A stretch of DNA of 64,000 bases from JABDMH01 sp965223165 (GCA_965223165.1 CBDCVQ010000019.1:992001-1056000); one strand, 5' to 3'. Shown: positions 26,169 to 35,333, counted from the first letter of the stretch. Translations and numbers: made by a program. The notes: a model not told the origin generated them from the sequence alone.

Positions 26169-27326
26169 CTATGACGCTCCGCCCATCCACTCATTGAGCG
26201 TGGCCGCCGTCCTGTCCGCCAGCATCCGTTTTGGCGTATTCATGAAGTGGGCATAGCGGGCGGTGGTCGAAGGATGAGCGTGGCCGAGCAGATCGCCGAC
26301 CTGTTGCAGGGTGCCGTTGGCCGTCGAAAGAGCCGTCGAGGCAAAGGAATGGCGCAAATCGTGAATACGCAGGTTTGAGATGTCGGCCTCCTCGAGCAAA
26401 ATCTTCCATAAATCCGCCGGATGCCCGAGCGGTTTGTTGCCGCGTTTGGCCGGGATGATATAGTCCTTCGAGGCAGATCGCTTCATTTCTTTAAGTAGAG
26501 ATAAGGCGGCTTCCGGCAGGATGATTTCCTTTGCCCCGGTCTTACTGTCGGGCAGGTCCAGGATGCTCCGGTGCCAGTCAACATAGTCCCACCGGGCCGT
26601 CATGATCTCACTCCGCCGCGCACCCGTGTACATGAGAAGCAGGATCAGCCCCGCGAAACTTCGTTTCAGCATCCGGTTGGAGCCGCGCCAGCGATGCAAC
26701 ACTTTCCCAAGACGCGTGACTTCGTCCGGGCGCAAATACCGCCGCCGTTTCACTTCCGGCTTCTTTTTAATGCGCCGAACGGGGTTTGTGTATTCATCCC
26801 GCCAGCCCCATTCCTCGGCCAGGTTAAACGCAAGGCTCAGCAATGATCGCACCCGGTTGAAACACACATGGCCCTCCAAGTCGCTGAGCAGGCTCAGGAT
26901 ATCATCCTTTGTGATGTCGCGGACCTTATGCTGACCGATAACAGGAAGAATGTGCAGTTCCCACTGGCGGATCATTCTGTCAGCACTCTTGAGTTTCGAG
27001 GCGTGGTCCGTTTTCCATCGCTCGAACAGGTCCCCCATGGTACGGTCAGTTTTACCGCTGATAATCTCGATAGAGGGGTCCTTACCCTCGGCCAGAGCCG
27101 TGAGCATGTCGCGGGCCTTGCGGCGGGCCTGATCCAGCGTGATCACGCCATGCCGCCCCAGCGCCGGTTTGCGTTGCCGTCCTGCGGAAGTCCGGTAGAA
27201 CAGGTAGTAAAAACGGCCCGTCTTCAAACCGCGTACATGGAGCCCTGGCACCTCCGCATCCCAGAGTTCATCGCCGGGCCGGAGCGTCTCTATTTTGTTG
27301 ATTGTCAGTCGCGTTTTATGTTTCAT
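26169..27326 (-). CDS. int: Tyrosine-type site-specific integrase
   Basis: 385 aa from the ATG at 27326, with GGGGGAAGG before it; an ATG five codons upstream lacks that spacing. N-terminal arm-binding domain: PGLHVRGLKTGRFYYLFYRT and RKPALGRHGVITLDQARRKA, as in P4-type integrases (DUF4102-like). Core-binding SAM-like domain around 105-205. Catalytic set: R in YTGARRSEI, K in SKTGAKEI, H-x-x-R in HDLRHSF, H in LGHAHPST and Tyr in ARYAHF. All are present, so it should be active. The composition is GC-rich and proteobacterial-like, unlike neighbours. It is 4.6 kb from a tRNA-Pro gene, a usual target for this family. Confidence 0.9.
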   Translation of the reverse strand: MKHKTRLTINKIETLRPGDELWDAEVPGLHVRGLKTGRFYYLFYRTSAGRQRKPALGRHGVITLDQARRKARDMLTALAEGKDPSIEIISGKTDRTMGDLFERWKTDHASKLKSADRMIRQWELHILPVIGQHKVRDITKDDILSLLSDLEGHVCFNRVRSLLSLAFNLAEEWGWRDEYTNPVRRIKKKPEVKRRRYLRPDEVTRLGKVLHRWRGSNRMLKRSFAGLILLLMYTGARRSEIMTARWDYVDWHRSILDLPDSKTGAKEIILPEAALSLLKEMKRSASKDYIIPAKRGNKPLGHPADLWKILLEEADISNLRIHDLRHSFASTALSTANGTLQQVGDLLGHAHPSTTARYAHFMNTPKRMLADRTAATLNEWMGGAS

Positions 27327-27794
27327 TGCCTTCCCCCTCATGGTAACTATGTGGTAACTTTTTTTGTGAAACCACGTGATCGGACATGATCACACCATAA
27401 GAGAAATTACAAGCTAAACCCATTGAAGGCATTAGAAGAAATTACATACCCTTATAAGCCGTGATCACACGTTATAAGAGTAGTATGAAGACTTTGTGTC
27501 TTAGTTGTCAAGAACTTTCTTCATAAAATTTATCCTTTGCAGTCAAATAGTTGTGCGGAGTAAAGGTGCGCGGCAATTTCGACCGTGGTAGCTATATGGA
27601 AGCAAATTTGCCCAGTAGTGTTTGCCCAACTGTGGCCAATGTTTCAAGATCAACTAACCTCCTAACTGGATCAGAGCCGTAACGTGTGTGACAAGGCCTA
27701 TGACACCAAGTATTGACACAATAGAAAGAAAGAAGCCTGGCAGCAAGGCAAAAAATCTCTTGGTTTTTCCTGTTTGCTTAGTAGCCCATGTGTG
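27327..27794. other. Non-coding region next to the integrase start
   Basis: 468 bases with no gene. It carries the direct repeats listed separately (27388-27480), then an AT-rich part with no clear promoter or RNA. It is the likely place for attP arm sites and the integrase promoter. Confidence 0.4.
27388..27480 (+). repeat. Direct repeats upstream of the integrase
   Basis: GATCACACCATAAGAG (27388-27403) and GATCACACGTTATAAGAG (27463-27480) are near copies. AGAAATTACA occurs at 27402 and again at 27437. Such paired repeats near an integrase are candidates for arm-type integrase or excisionase sites; this is inference. Confidence 0.5.
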
Positions 27795-28064
27795 CTAGGG
27801 CTCAATACGGATGGAGGCAAAGAAATATATGAAATACTGAAATAGCAATACGTAGGAAATGGTTTCGAGCCCTTCAAGAACAATGCTTCCAGTTTGTTGA
27901 GACAGAAAAGCTATCCCTCCAACAGCAAAGATCCACCCTATCCACTTGAACCAGAGTGGAGTAAATTTTTCAAAAAACCCCTGGGCGGAAAGGGCCCATT
28001 CACTTTCTGTTTTCTTTGCTGATAGATCAACTATCCGGTCTCGCTCATGATTGTCTTCTGCCAT
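27795..28064 (-). CDS. Small membrane protein, two transmembrane helices
   Basis: 89 aa. A charged N-terminus (EDNHERDRIVDLSAKKTESE) is followed by WFKWIGWIFAVGGIAFLS and a second hydrophobic helix YVLLFQYFIYFFASI. No signal for secretion and no known domain. It starts 101 bases from the XRE-type gene, on the same strand. Possibly part of the integrated element; no function can be proposed. Confidence 0.45.
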   Translation of the reverse strand: MAEDNHERDRIVDLSAKKTESEWALSAQGFFEKFTPLWFKWIGWIFAVGGIAFLSQQTGSIVLEGLETISYVLLFQYFIYFFASIRIEP

Positions 28065-28165
28065 AGGCGGTCAAATTGTGGAATGTCTCAAAGAGCACAT
28101 AGATATTACATAAGAACATAATGCGTGGTCGGGATCTTTGGTTCCAAACATGTGGGGATTATGGC

Positions 28166-28435
28166 CTAAGCCTTCGAAGAGCTGGAGGTGATTCTGATCT
28201 GACATTTGAGAACCTCGACCCAGCAATAGAGGTTGAAACCTGTCGGGGTACTTTGGCCGCATTCCCATTTGGAGCACATGCGATCCCCGTTGCCCATCAT
28301 TGTGTCAATGTCCTCCTGGGTGAGGCCCAGGGATGTTCTACGTTGGATTAGTTGTCCCACGAGATCGGTGAGATAGTCGTCTCGTAAAGTGCTGCAGTCG
28401 TGAAAGGTTGTCGGGTCTGGCTTACTTGAAGGCAT
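28166..28435 (-). CDS. XRE-family transcriptional regulator
   Basis: 89 aa. LVGQLIQRRTSLGLTQEDID, then MCSKWECGQSTPTGFNLYCW, is the XRE helix-turn-helix followed by the helix that packs on it: the 'SKWE-G-x-x-x-P' pattern of phage-type repressors. Only one domain, so it probably acts as a dimer. Divergent from the gene at 28725, whose 289-base upstream region it may control. Sequence style (LTQEDID, KWECG) is nearer to alphaproteobacterial regulators than to Bacteroidota ones (impression). Confidence 0.65.
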   Translation of the reverse strand: MPSSKPDPTTFHDCSTLRDDYLTDLVGQLIQRRTSLGLTQEDIDTMMGNGDRMCSKWECGQSTPTGFNLYCWVEVLKCQIRITSSSSKA

Positions 28436-28724
28436 AGTGTTGGCTCCTCTGGCATGAGTGGGTCGTGCTCAACCATACCCAGACAGAAGGTCCAGAGCTA
28501 GCCGAGGGGTACTCACCACATATCATCAGCGTTCATTTCTGATAATCATATCTCATGGTAACACAATTTGAGGTTGCATTAGGTGCGGCGCCCCTGTAGG
28601 TTCCCCGGTGGCTGATATTTAATTCAAGTGTAGAATGATATTGGTCTTGTGGGGGAATGGCTCATTGTGCGATCGGCAGATGGTCTATTCCGTGATTTTG
28701 AGTGCTAAGTAAAGGAGTAGAGCA

Positions 28725-29255
28725 ATGAGTTTGATAATCGTAAGGGAGCCCGAAACCGTTCAGGCCGTGACGGCCGGGGAACTGGAACCTGGAACATGGT
28801 TTCTGGATCATGAGGGAGAGATTTTTGGGGTTGTGCTGGATGACCGTGCGAATGAACGGCGGGTGGTGAGTGTAGGGGATTACTGCCGCCCTTTCATTGC
28901 GGCCAATCCAATCCATAACTTCAAAGTCGGGCGTGTGCTGAAACCCGGCACACTTCTGACGATTGCGTCCACCGCTACCTTTGCGGAGGATGTGGTGATG
29001 GTTCCCGGCTCAGAAAACTCTTTCGGCGAGAAGACCAGTACATTTGTTAGTGAACGTCTAACCACCAATCAGGCGGCCCGGTTGCTTTGCGTGGCCCCGG
29101 GCACTTTAACCAATTGGAGAAGCCAGGGCGTGGGTCCCTCCTTCATAAAGCACCGCCACTCAGTGTTCTATCTCAAAAGTGAAATTGAGGCGTACATCAG
29201 GGAACATTTTGGAGAATATACCTCGACTGCGGAGTGGAAGGATGAAACCGGTTGA
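28725..29255 (+). CDS. Helix-turn-helix (excisionase/MerR-like) protein
   Basis: 176 aa with a good SD (AAAGGAG, 8 bases before the ATG). C-terminal residues about 110-160 (RLTTNQAARLLCVAPGTLTN, WRSQGVGPSFIKHRHSVFYL, KSEIEAYI) form the HTH_17 motif found in excisionases and phage regulators: helix-turn-helix, then a wing 'P-x-x-K-x-x-x-x-V-x-Y' and 'I-E-A-Y-I'. The N-terminal 100 residues are beta-rich and not recognised (AGELEPGTWFLDHEGEIFG). Inference: excisionase or regulator of the integrated element. AT-rich promoter area and the divergent XRE gene lie upstream. Confidence 0.6.
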   Translation: MSLIIVREPETVQAVTAGELEPGTWFLDHEGEIFGVVLDDRANERRVVSVGDYCRPFIAANPIHNFKVGRVLKPGTLLTIASTATFAEDVVMVPGSENSFGEKTSTFVSERLTTNQAARLLCVAPGTLTNWRSQGVGPSFIKHRHSVFYLKSEIEAYIREHFGEYTSTAEWKDETG

Positions 29256-29479
29256 AGGACGCTGACAACATCATTTGGTGTTGCCGGCAGTCCATTCCTA
29301 TTTGTGAGGTAATACATTGGCATGAAGTGCATATGTATATAATTGATTTACAACCTATCTGTCCCATTTAGTTCGGTCCAGATGAATTGCCTTCGAGATA
29401 AGCTTTGCTCTTGAAATGCTGCGCGGATGGTCGTACATTTGGTGGCATACTATAGAAGAATTAGCATTTTGAAGCTTCA

Positions 29480-29791
29480 ATGATACTTAGTGAAACAGCC
29501 ATGCGAGAAGGTCTGATGATGTTAAGGGTATGCCTTGATCGGGCGGCACTCTTACGAAGCACTTTGCATTACGATAACGAATCGTACTCTAAGATGCGTC
29601 AAAACTTAAGCGATCTTTCAAAATTGATGGAAAGTCACGATTGGGATGTTTCGCGGTTCTTTGATGAGGCGGCTATGGGCCAAGGTAGTCAGACTGCGAG
29701 TTTGCCTATGCTTCCTCAGGATAGCGGACAGTTGGTGAGGGACCAGAAGAAAATTGTCGACAAAATCATTGGAGACTTGAAGATTGTGTAG
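29480..29791 (+). CDS. Small unknown protein, first of a trio
   Basis: 103 aa, helical and soluble (MREGLMMLRVCLDRAALLRS, DNESYSKMRQNLSDLSKLME). No known motif. It starts 224 bases after the HTH protein and ends 97 bases before the next gene, with which it may form a unit. Could be a cognate adaptor of the 376-aa protein. Nothing in it suggests a transposase or toxin. Confidence 0.4.
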   Translation: MILSETAMREGLMMLRVCLDRAALLRSTLHYDNESYSKMRQNLSDLSKLMESHDWDVSRFFDEAAMGQGSQTASLPMLPQDSGQLVRDQKKIVDKIIGDLKIV

Positions 29792-29888
29792 ATTTTTTTC
29801 AGAGGGCGAACCCTTTGTACCAATTTTGCGTTAGATGTTGTAGAGCCAGCTACCAACCCCTCTTTATTGTCCTCAAGTTCAAAGAGTG

Positions 29889-31019
29889 ATGAGAGAGGCC
29901 GAGTCCAATCATGGTAAACGAGATGGGGTAGCTCTGATACAGTGCGTCGTACATTGTCTTGAAGAATTCCGTTCTCATGGTCAATCTGCAGGGATTAGTT
30001 CATTGGTGGAAGATGTCGAAAGACTCTTGACAGATCTAGTTCTGGAATGTGTCTTGTCACAAACGTTGAAGACATCGCATCACTGTGGATCTCAGTCCGA
30101 TTCTCTCCTCTTCACGGTTGATGGAGTTACTTATCACCTTTCTTTGTTGCGTGAGCCTCTCGAACAGACGACATGGATAATCACAATCAGACCACTTGGT
30201 AGAGTCAGAATGCTGAGCTTGAATTTGGTGCAGGATATCAAAAATTCTATCGGTAGTGTCAGGAAATTGGGTATATCAGCCCCCTCTGGACTCTTCGCCG
30301 ATATGGACCAAGTTCTAGACTACTGTGTTCAGTTAGTTGAAGTCTGTTACAGCTGGTTGAGGCAGGAGGTATGCAAATACGTCAGTCATTCGGCAACTCC
30401 TATTCAAATCGCGATGAATTCTGTACTTCGTTCAGCGCTTGCAGGTTTTGACAGGAGCTCGCTACAGCAACATATATGGCTGGTCATGACAGATAAGAAT
30501 CAGATCACATATTCGATCGATTCCACCAATATTGGTTCTTTCTTCGGTGCAGTCACAAGAAATGGGCTTAGTGTCAGCTTAAGCCCGGCACAGATTGTCA
30601 GTACAATTGCCACAAGTCCAATTCCATACAGCAAAAGTTTTTCCAGGGAGGCATGGCACAATGGGTGCTCCATAGATTTGGACATAAGGAAGGCGAGGTA
30701 TCAGGAGGATCACGCAATTCTTCAGCTGGCACAAGAATCAATCTACGAGGAATACATGACACTCGAGCCCATCGCAGAGAATCAGCGAGTTAATCTGTTG
30801 GCAGTGTATCCCACCGCATTCACAAGGCAACTTGGGCCAGCTATCAAGGCATGTACGCCCACCTTGAGCAAGACCATGAAAGAGAATAGGGGTGGCTTTG
30901 TTAAAGACATCATGAGGCTGAAACAGATCGGAGGGAAACAGCAACTGCATGTACAGGTAGGTGAGATGCTTGGTGCAATGGGCTGGGGTTTCACAAGGTC
31001 TTTTTTAAGTTCCACATAG
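29889..31019 (+). CDS. Unknown 376-aa protein, second of a trio
   Basis: 376 aa from the ATG at 29889. No signal peptide or transmembrane helix. Three parts can be seen: a helical start (VVHCLEEFRSHGQSAGISSL), beta strands in the middle (TVDGVTYHLSLLREPLEQTT), and a helical second half with YHNGCSIDLDIRKARYQEDH-like charged stretches. The C-terminus (QLHVQVGEMLGAMGWGFTRS) is hydrophobic but not a membrane span. I do not recognise the family. It is followed 22 bases later by an RraA-type gene on the same strand, so the two probably work together. Confidence 0.45.
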   Translation: MREAESNHGKRDGVALIQCVVHCLEEFRSHGQSAGISSLVEDVERLLTDLVLECVLSQTLKTSHHCGSQSDSLLFTVDGVTYHLSLLREPLEQTTWIITIRPLGRVRMLSLNLVQDIKNSIGSVRKLGISAPSGLFADMDQVLDYCVQLVEVCYSWLRQEVCKYVSHSATPIQIAMNSVLRSALAGFDRSSLQQHIWLVMTDKNQITYSIDSTNIGSFFGAVTRNGLSVSLSPAQIVSTIATSPIPYSKSFSREAWHNGCSIDLDIRKARYQEDHAILQLAQESIYEEYMTLEPIAENQRVNLLAVYPTAFTRQLGPAIKACTPTLSKTMKENRGGFVKDIMRLKQIGGKQQLHVQVGEMLGAMGWGFTRSFLSST

Positions 31020-31041
31020 TATTGGAGTTAAGGTGAACAGT

Positions 31042-31698
31042 ATGCGAAACAACTTTCAGAAATTATGGACTGGCTTAGATACAGCCTCATTATGCGATGC
31101 AGATAAATCACTTCGTGTTATGTCCAGTAGCCTGCTGTGTCTTTCAAAGAATTCCAGTTTCATTGGGACCGCGCGAACGATTAAATGTACCGGAGACTTC
31201 CTTCCAGTTTTGAGCACTCTACAAGACTCAAAACAAGATGACGTGCTCGTGATCGATGGTGGCGGCACTGAGCTGGCAATACTTGGTGAACTGTTTGCGA
31301 CCGAAGCCCAAAGACGTGGACTTGCTGGTATCATAGTTGATGGTTGTGTTCGAGATCGCGAGAAGCTTGACAAGCTTGATATTCCCATCTACGCTCGTGC
31401 TACGTGTCCGATGGCTGGTTCAGCCGTTGAAATACCTGTTTCTACTGATCAAGTACATTGTGGTGGCACTAGTGTCGTACATGGGGACGTCGTGATTGGT
31501 GACGACGACGGCTTGGTCGTCATTACGCTGCAAAGATTGATTCAGATAGTACCTAGTGCAAGGCTTATCCAAGCTCGGGAAGAAGCCTTACTTGAAAACC
31601 TGGAGATCGGCAAATCGCTTTTTGATTTCCTCAACTTAGAGAGTCATCTTCAAGCTCTGCAAAATGGGGACATCAGTCAGTTAGAAGTTAAGCTTTAG
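31042..31698 (+). CDS. RraA-like protein (HMG/CHA aldolase / RraA family)
   Basis: 218 aa from the ATG at 31042 (AAGGTG eight bases upstream); a GTG nine bases earlier is possible. TARTIKCTGDFLPVLSTLQ, then DVLVIDGGGTELAILGELFA, GLAGIIVDGCVRDREKLDKL and HGDVVIGDDDGLVVI follow the order of the RraA/aldolase fold. 'G-x-x-x-D-G-C-x-R-D' holds the Arg-Asp that binds substrate and metal in aldolases. RraA regulates RNase E in Enterobacteria, while relatives are 4-hydroxy-4-methyl-2-oxoglutarate aldolases; which one applies is unclear. The N-terminus (WTGLDTASLCDADKS) differs from the usual 'TAxxCDA' start but is close. Last gene before the tRNA-Pro. Confidence 0.65.
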   Translation: MRNNFQKLWTGLDTASLCDADKSLRVMSSSLLCLSKNSSFIGTARTIKCTGDFLPVLSTLQDSKQDDVLVIDGGGTELAILGELFATEAQRRGLAGIIVDGCVRDREKLDKLDIPIYARATCPMAGSAVEIPVSTDQVHCGGTSVVHGDVVIGDDDGLVVITLQRLIQIVPSARLIQAREEALLENLEIGKSLFDFLNLESHLQALQNGDISQLEVKL

Positions 31699-31926
31699 GA
31701 CTTTTGTGGATCAGGGCGTAGAAGGCCTCGGTCTCCAGACAGATGATATTGAGCTGATTGGTGTGAGCGTTCACGACTGCCGCCTTAACAGGCTTTTTCC
31801 AGCTTCAAGGTATGAAGTTTTTGTTAGGAATGCGTAGGCCTATCAGGGGCAACGAAACGTGTTTGAAAATTGTTTGAAAATAAAAAAGAGTCATGAATGT
31901 TCATCCATAACTCCTTGATAATCAAG

Positions 31927-32001
31927 TCGGGGTGGCAGGATTCGAACCTGCGACCCCCTGCTCCCAAAGCAGGTGCGCTAACCGGACTGCGCTACACCCC
32001 G
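31927..32001 (-). tRNA. tRNA-Pro (anticodon TGG)
   Basis: On the minus strand CGGGGTG/CACCCCG makes the acceptor stem, CCTGC-TTTGGGA-GCAGG the anticodon arm (TGG), and GCAGG-TTCGAAT-CCTGC the T arm. The D arm (GCGC...GCGC) is complete. The sequence is 74 nt plus the discriminator A; CCA is not encoded. The 3' end faces the integrase island. Confidence 0.97.
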
Positions 32002-32470
32002 TATGCAAAGAGCCTGGAGAATGCAAAGACACCCAAGGCCCTGATTTTCTATTTCGAAGTGGTCCTGACATCCGCAGGGATTGTCAGGGCTACACCCTGT
32101 GCCATTTTAGGCGGCACAAAGATATAAAAACTGCGATCTTGCCAAAGCTCGATGCTCTCCTTATCTGCCCCCAACCCTCCGCGCAGAAAGAGGGCCCAAA
32201 CCCTGCACGTCCTACGCCAGGCACTAAAAAGTCTGCAAGCCTCGCCGGATCAAGTACACAGCCGCGCATCAGACGTCGGGACTCCCCACTACCCTATCCA
32301 AGACCACCAGTGCATCCCCAGATCATACCAGGGTCCTCCGTTTACCCTACCTCTGGCGACCTGGCCAGCGCCGATCATCCTGTCGAGGGTGGCACTTACC
32401 TTTGCCTTCGCAAAACCAAAATCAGCTTTTTCTTAATTTCCTACTTTAGATAGCAAGAAATGAACTTCCT
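32002..32470. other. Intergenic region between tRNA-Pro and cyclase gene
   Basis: 469 bases. Open frames crossing the tRNA give the familiar spurious peptide type (GWQDSNLRPPAPK), so they are not genes. The rest is C-rich with no visible feature. Confidence 0.5.
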
Positions 32471-34471
32471 ATGGCTCGACGCCAGCTTGCCGCTATTGTA
32501 TTCACCGATATGGCTGGCTATACAGCACTGATGGCCCACGACGAGGCACTTGCCAACAAACTGCGAATTCGTCATCGCGAAGTTCTCCACAAATACCATC
32601 AGCAACACCACGGAGAAATCATTCAATATTTTGGCGATGGCACCCTTAGCGTCTTCCCATCAGCACTCGAGGCGGTCAATTGTGCCGTAAACATTCAGCT
32701 TGCCTTCCACAGCGATCCCAAGGTTCCCTTAAGGGTGGGCATTCATTCCGGAGAAGTATCATGGGACGACGAAGGCATTTACGGCAATGCGGTAAACATC
32801 GCTTCTAGGTTAGAGTCATTTGCTGAAGTTGGCTCCATACTAGTATCTGCCAAATTGCAACATGAGCTGCGTAACCACAAAAACCTAACATTTAAATCCC
32901 TGGGATTATTTGAGTTAAAAAACATTGCCGATCCGATTGAAATATTTGCCGTGTCCCACCCAGATTTGGTCGTGCCTGATATAAACACCATAAAGGGAAA
33001 AGGTAGGGCACTCGAAGATACAACGGAAAACAATATATCCGGCCTCGAATTATCCTTAGATCATGACTTTCACCCTTCGATCGCCGTGTTACCATTTGCA
33101 GACCTTAGCCCAGAAAAGAATCAGGACCACCTATGCGATGGATTGGCTGATGAGATAATAACTGACCTTTCCGGCCTGCGCAACATCAAAGTGATCTGCC
33201 GCAATTCCTCCACCCGACTAAAGGGGAGTCAATTAATTGCCAACGAGATCGGCTCACAATTGGGCGTTCGATATCTCTTGACCGGCGGAATACGACAGGC
33301 CGGCAATCAACTCAGGGTCACGGCCCAATTAATTGATGCCCAAAACAATACACAGATCTGGGCGCAAAAGTACAAGGGCTCGACCGACGCCATCTTTGAC
33401 CTGCAGGAAAACATCTCCGAAAGGATTGTCAGCGCGCTAAACCTTAAACTAAATACGAAAGAAAAAGAACACCTGGCAAAACGCCCCATTGGAGACGTAA
33501 GAGCCTATGATGCCTATCTAAAAGCTCGTCGAGAAATTAATCTAATGAGCGAAGAGGCACTGGAAAGGGCGGAGCAATTAATTAAGAACGCCCTCCAAAT
33601 CATTGGGCCCAACGATGTATTACTTGCGACCAAAGGATATATTCATTTGAGTTATATTATTTTGGGTCTGCGCCCCGATACTTCTCACCTGTTCGTTGCC
33701 GAAAAATGCCTGGATGAACTCACCCATCTCAATCCAAATTCCGCTTACAGATATTTCCTCCGGGGAATGATCCGTTTCAAACAAGCCCATATTCAGCAAG
33801 CCGTCTATGATTTTAAAAAAGTTTTGCAATACGATCCAAATAATCGAGACACTTTGTTGTATCTCACCATCATGTATATACTGGCGGGGTACCCTGCAAA
33901 TGGGACTGCACTAATTGAAAGATTGATTGCGCTGGATCCATTATCCCCGCTCAACCATGCCATGCCAGGCTACATAGAATTAAGCATGGGAAACTTCGAG
34001 AAAGCAGTACCTTACTACCAAAAAGGACTTGACATGGATCCCAACAATCCTTTTATGATGTTGGTCTACTGTCAGATATGTGCGCGAGTATTGAGCGCGG
34101 ATAAAATCATCTCCGTCTTAAACAAACTGGAGACGTTCTTCCCCCACCACACCTTTTCTCTTCACGGCCGATTTCTCCGATTGACTTTAGAGGGCAAAAG
34201 AAAGGAAGCTTTAAAAGCAGGGGAGGATGAAGTTTTACAAAATTCAGCAAAATGGGACGAACACACCTCCTGGTGGCTATCGTCGACCTATGCCCTCTTA
34301 AATGAAAAAGAAAAAGCTTTGGAATGGCTTGAAAAGGCCATCAGCCTGGGTTATTGCAACTACCCCTTGTTCTCCAAACACGATCCCTTCCTTGATACCT
34401 TGCGAGGAGAAGATCGATTTAAAGAACTAATGGAAATGGTGAAAAGAAAATGGGAGCAATTTGAATCATAA
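32471..34471 (+). CDS. Class III adenylate/guanylate cyclase with TolB-like and TPR domains, soluble
   Basis: 666 aa. Cyclase domain 1-165: D13 (FTDMAGY) and D56 (FGDGTLSVF) for metal, N108 and R112 (NIASRLE) for the transition state, all present. IAVLPFADLSPEKNQDHLCD at about 205-225 opens the FlgO/TolB-like domain (GVRYLLTGGIRQAGNQLRVT, ITQIWAQKY-like). TPR repeats fill 340-660 (MYILAGYPANGTALIERLIAL, EKAVPYYQKGLDMDPNNPF). No transmembrane helix, unlike the paralogue at 35832. Architecture is the known cyclase-TolB-TPR type that makes cAMP or cGMP in response to unknown signals; substrate specificity cannot be read. It lies alone after the tRNA. Confidence 0.85.
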   Translation: MARRQLAAIVFTDMAGYTALMAHDEALANKLRIRHREVLHKYHQQHHGEIIQYFGDGTLSVFPSALEAVNCAVNIQLAFHSDPKVPLRVGIHSGEVSWDDEGIYGNAVNIASRLESFAEVGSILVSAKLQHELRNHKNLTFKSLGLFELKNIADPIEIFAVSHPDLVVPDINTIKGKGRALEDTTENNISGLELSLDHDFHPSIAVLPFADLSPEKNQDHLCDGLADEIITDLSGLRNIKVICRNSSTRLKGSQLIANEIGSQLGVRYLLTGGIRQAGNQLRVTAQLIDAQNNTQIWAQKYKGSTDAIFDLQENISERIVSALNLKLNTKEKEHLAKRPIGDVRAYDAYLKARREINLMSEEALERAEQLIKNALQIIGPNDVLLATKGYIHLSYIILGLRPDTSHLFVAEKCLDELTHLNPNSAYRYFLRGMIRFKQAHIQQAVYDFKKVLQYDPNNRDTLLYLTIMYILAGYPANGTALIERLIALDPLSPLNHAMPGYIELSMGNFEKAVPYYQKGLDMDPNNPFMMLVYCQICARVLSADKIISVLNKLETFFPHHTFSLHGRFLRLTLEGKRKEALKAGEDEVLQNSAKWDEHTSWWLSSTYALLNEKEKALEWLEKAISLGYCNYPLFSKHDPFLDTLRGEDRFKELMEMVKRKWEQFES

Positions 34472-34604
34472 CTCTATCTTCTTTGCAAAGGACAGGTGAC
34501 CTCAAATAGAGCCCAGAAAAAATCGCCTTTACTAGGATTTCGACTGATATGCTCTCTCTTCCATCTCTACGGCACCTGTCTGAGCCACTGATGACCCAGT
34601 AGGC

Positions 34605-35333
34605 TCACTCCAGCGGAATCGTCGTGCTCAATTTATAAAACTCGTCGGCGTAGATACCCTCTCTGAGGTTCGGACCTGCCGCAAAGCGCAAATCATATTT
34701 ATCATGGACCCGGAATTTGATATAAGGCCCCAACCACTGATAGGAACTTTCAAATTCGCCGTCTCCAAATTTGAGGAAGACCCCCTCATAGTGCACACCC
34801 AGCGAAACCTTTTGACTGACCTTATATCCCGGAGTCAGCCAATAAAATAGAAAATCAGCTGTGGAACGTGTCTGGGGATCGGTCACTTCATCGCGGAGAT
34901 GTTGGTACAGCGAAAAGTAGATCTCACTCTCGAAGTTGCCTGGATAGAAATACATGCTCAGGCTGGGCACGAGGCCCTCGAAAATAACGCTTTGGTCTCC
35001 CCCGGATAAAAATTTACCATGCGTAAAACCAAGGGCCGGATTGATGTAAGCATTGCCACCCAAGGCATTAAATCCTATACCGACGCTATTTTCCAACCAC
35101 AGGTCAGAACTGAAGGTAGTGACAGGAAGTCCAAAGCTGGGATTGGTCCACATGACACCATAGAAGGTCAAGTCCACATCACTGGACAAGCCCAGGGTAC
35201 CATAAATGACCGGATAGAAGCCAAAGGCATTTTCTTGGGTCAGTGAAATTCCAAAGGTCGAGGGACGTACATCTTGCGCGAAGCCGGGCAGGCTAAGTAC
35301 AGCAAGGAAGAGGAGAAGGCATAAGCGTCTCAT
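34605..35333 (-). CDS. Outer-membrane beta-barrel protein, exported
   Basis: 242 aa from the ATG at 35333, where a signal peptide begins (LCLLLFLAVLSLPGFAQ); 36 extra codons upstream are non-signal. Alternating strands with aromatic ends (SFGISLTQENAFGFYPVIYG, WLENSVGIGFNALGGNAYIN, KVSLGVHYEGVFLKFGDGEF) and a final beta-rich C-terminus (YDLRFAAGPNLREG, KLSTTIPLE) show a small barrel in the DUF6733-like style (guess). It sits between two cyclase genes on the opposite strand, so not the same transcript. Function unknown. Confidence 0.6.
   Translation of the reverse strand: MRRLCLLLFLAVLSLPGFAQDVRPSTFGISLTQENAFGFYPVIYGTLGLSSDVDLTFYGVMWTNPSFGLPVTTFSSDLWLENSVGIGFNALGGNAYINPALGFTHGKFLSGGDQSVIFEGLVPSLSMYFYPGNFESEIYFSLYQHLRDEVTDPQTRSTADFLFYWLTPGYKVSQKVSLGVHYEGVFLKFGDGEFESSYQWLGPYIKFRVHDKYDLRFAAGPNLREGIYADEFYKLSTTIPLE

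Noticed and set aside
26156..26190. Terminator between parE and integrase
   Set aside because: A GCGGAG/CTCCGC hairpin exists but there is no T run on either strand.
31897..32127. Open frames over tRNA-Pro giving the peptide GWQDSNLRPPAPK
   Set aside because: This is the translated tRNA (a common false gene); the tRNA cloverleaf is complete.
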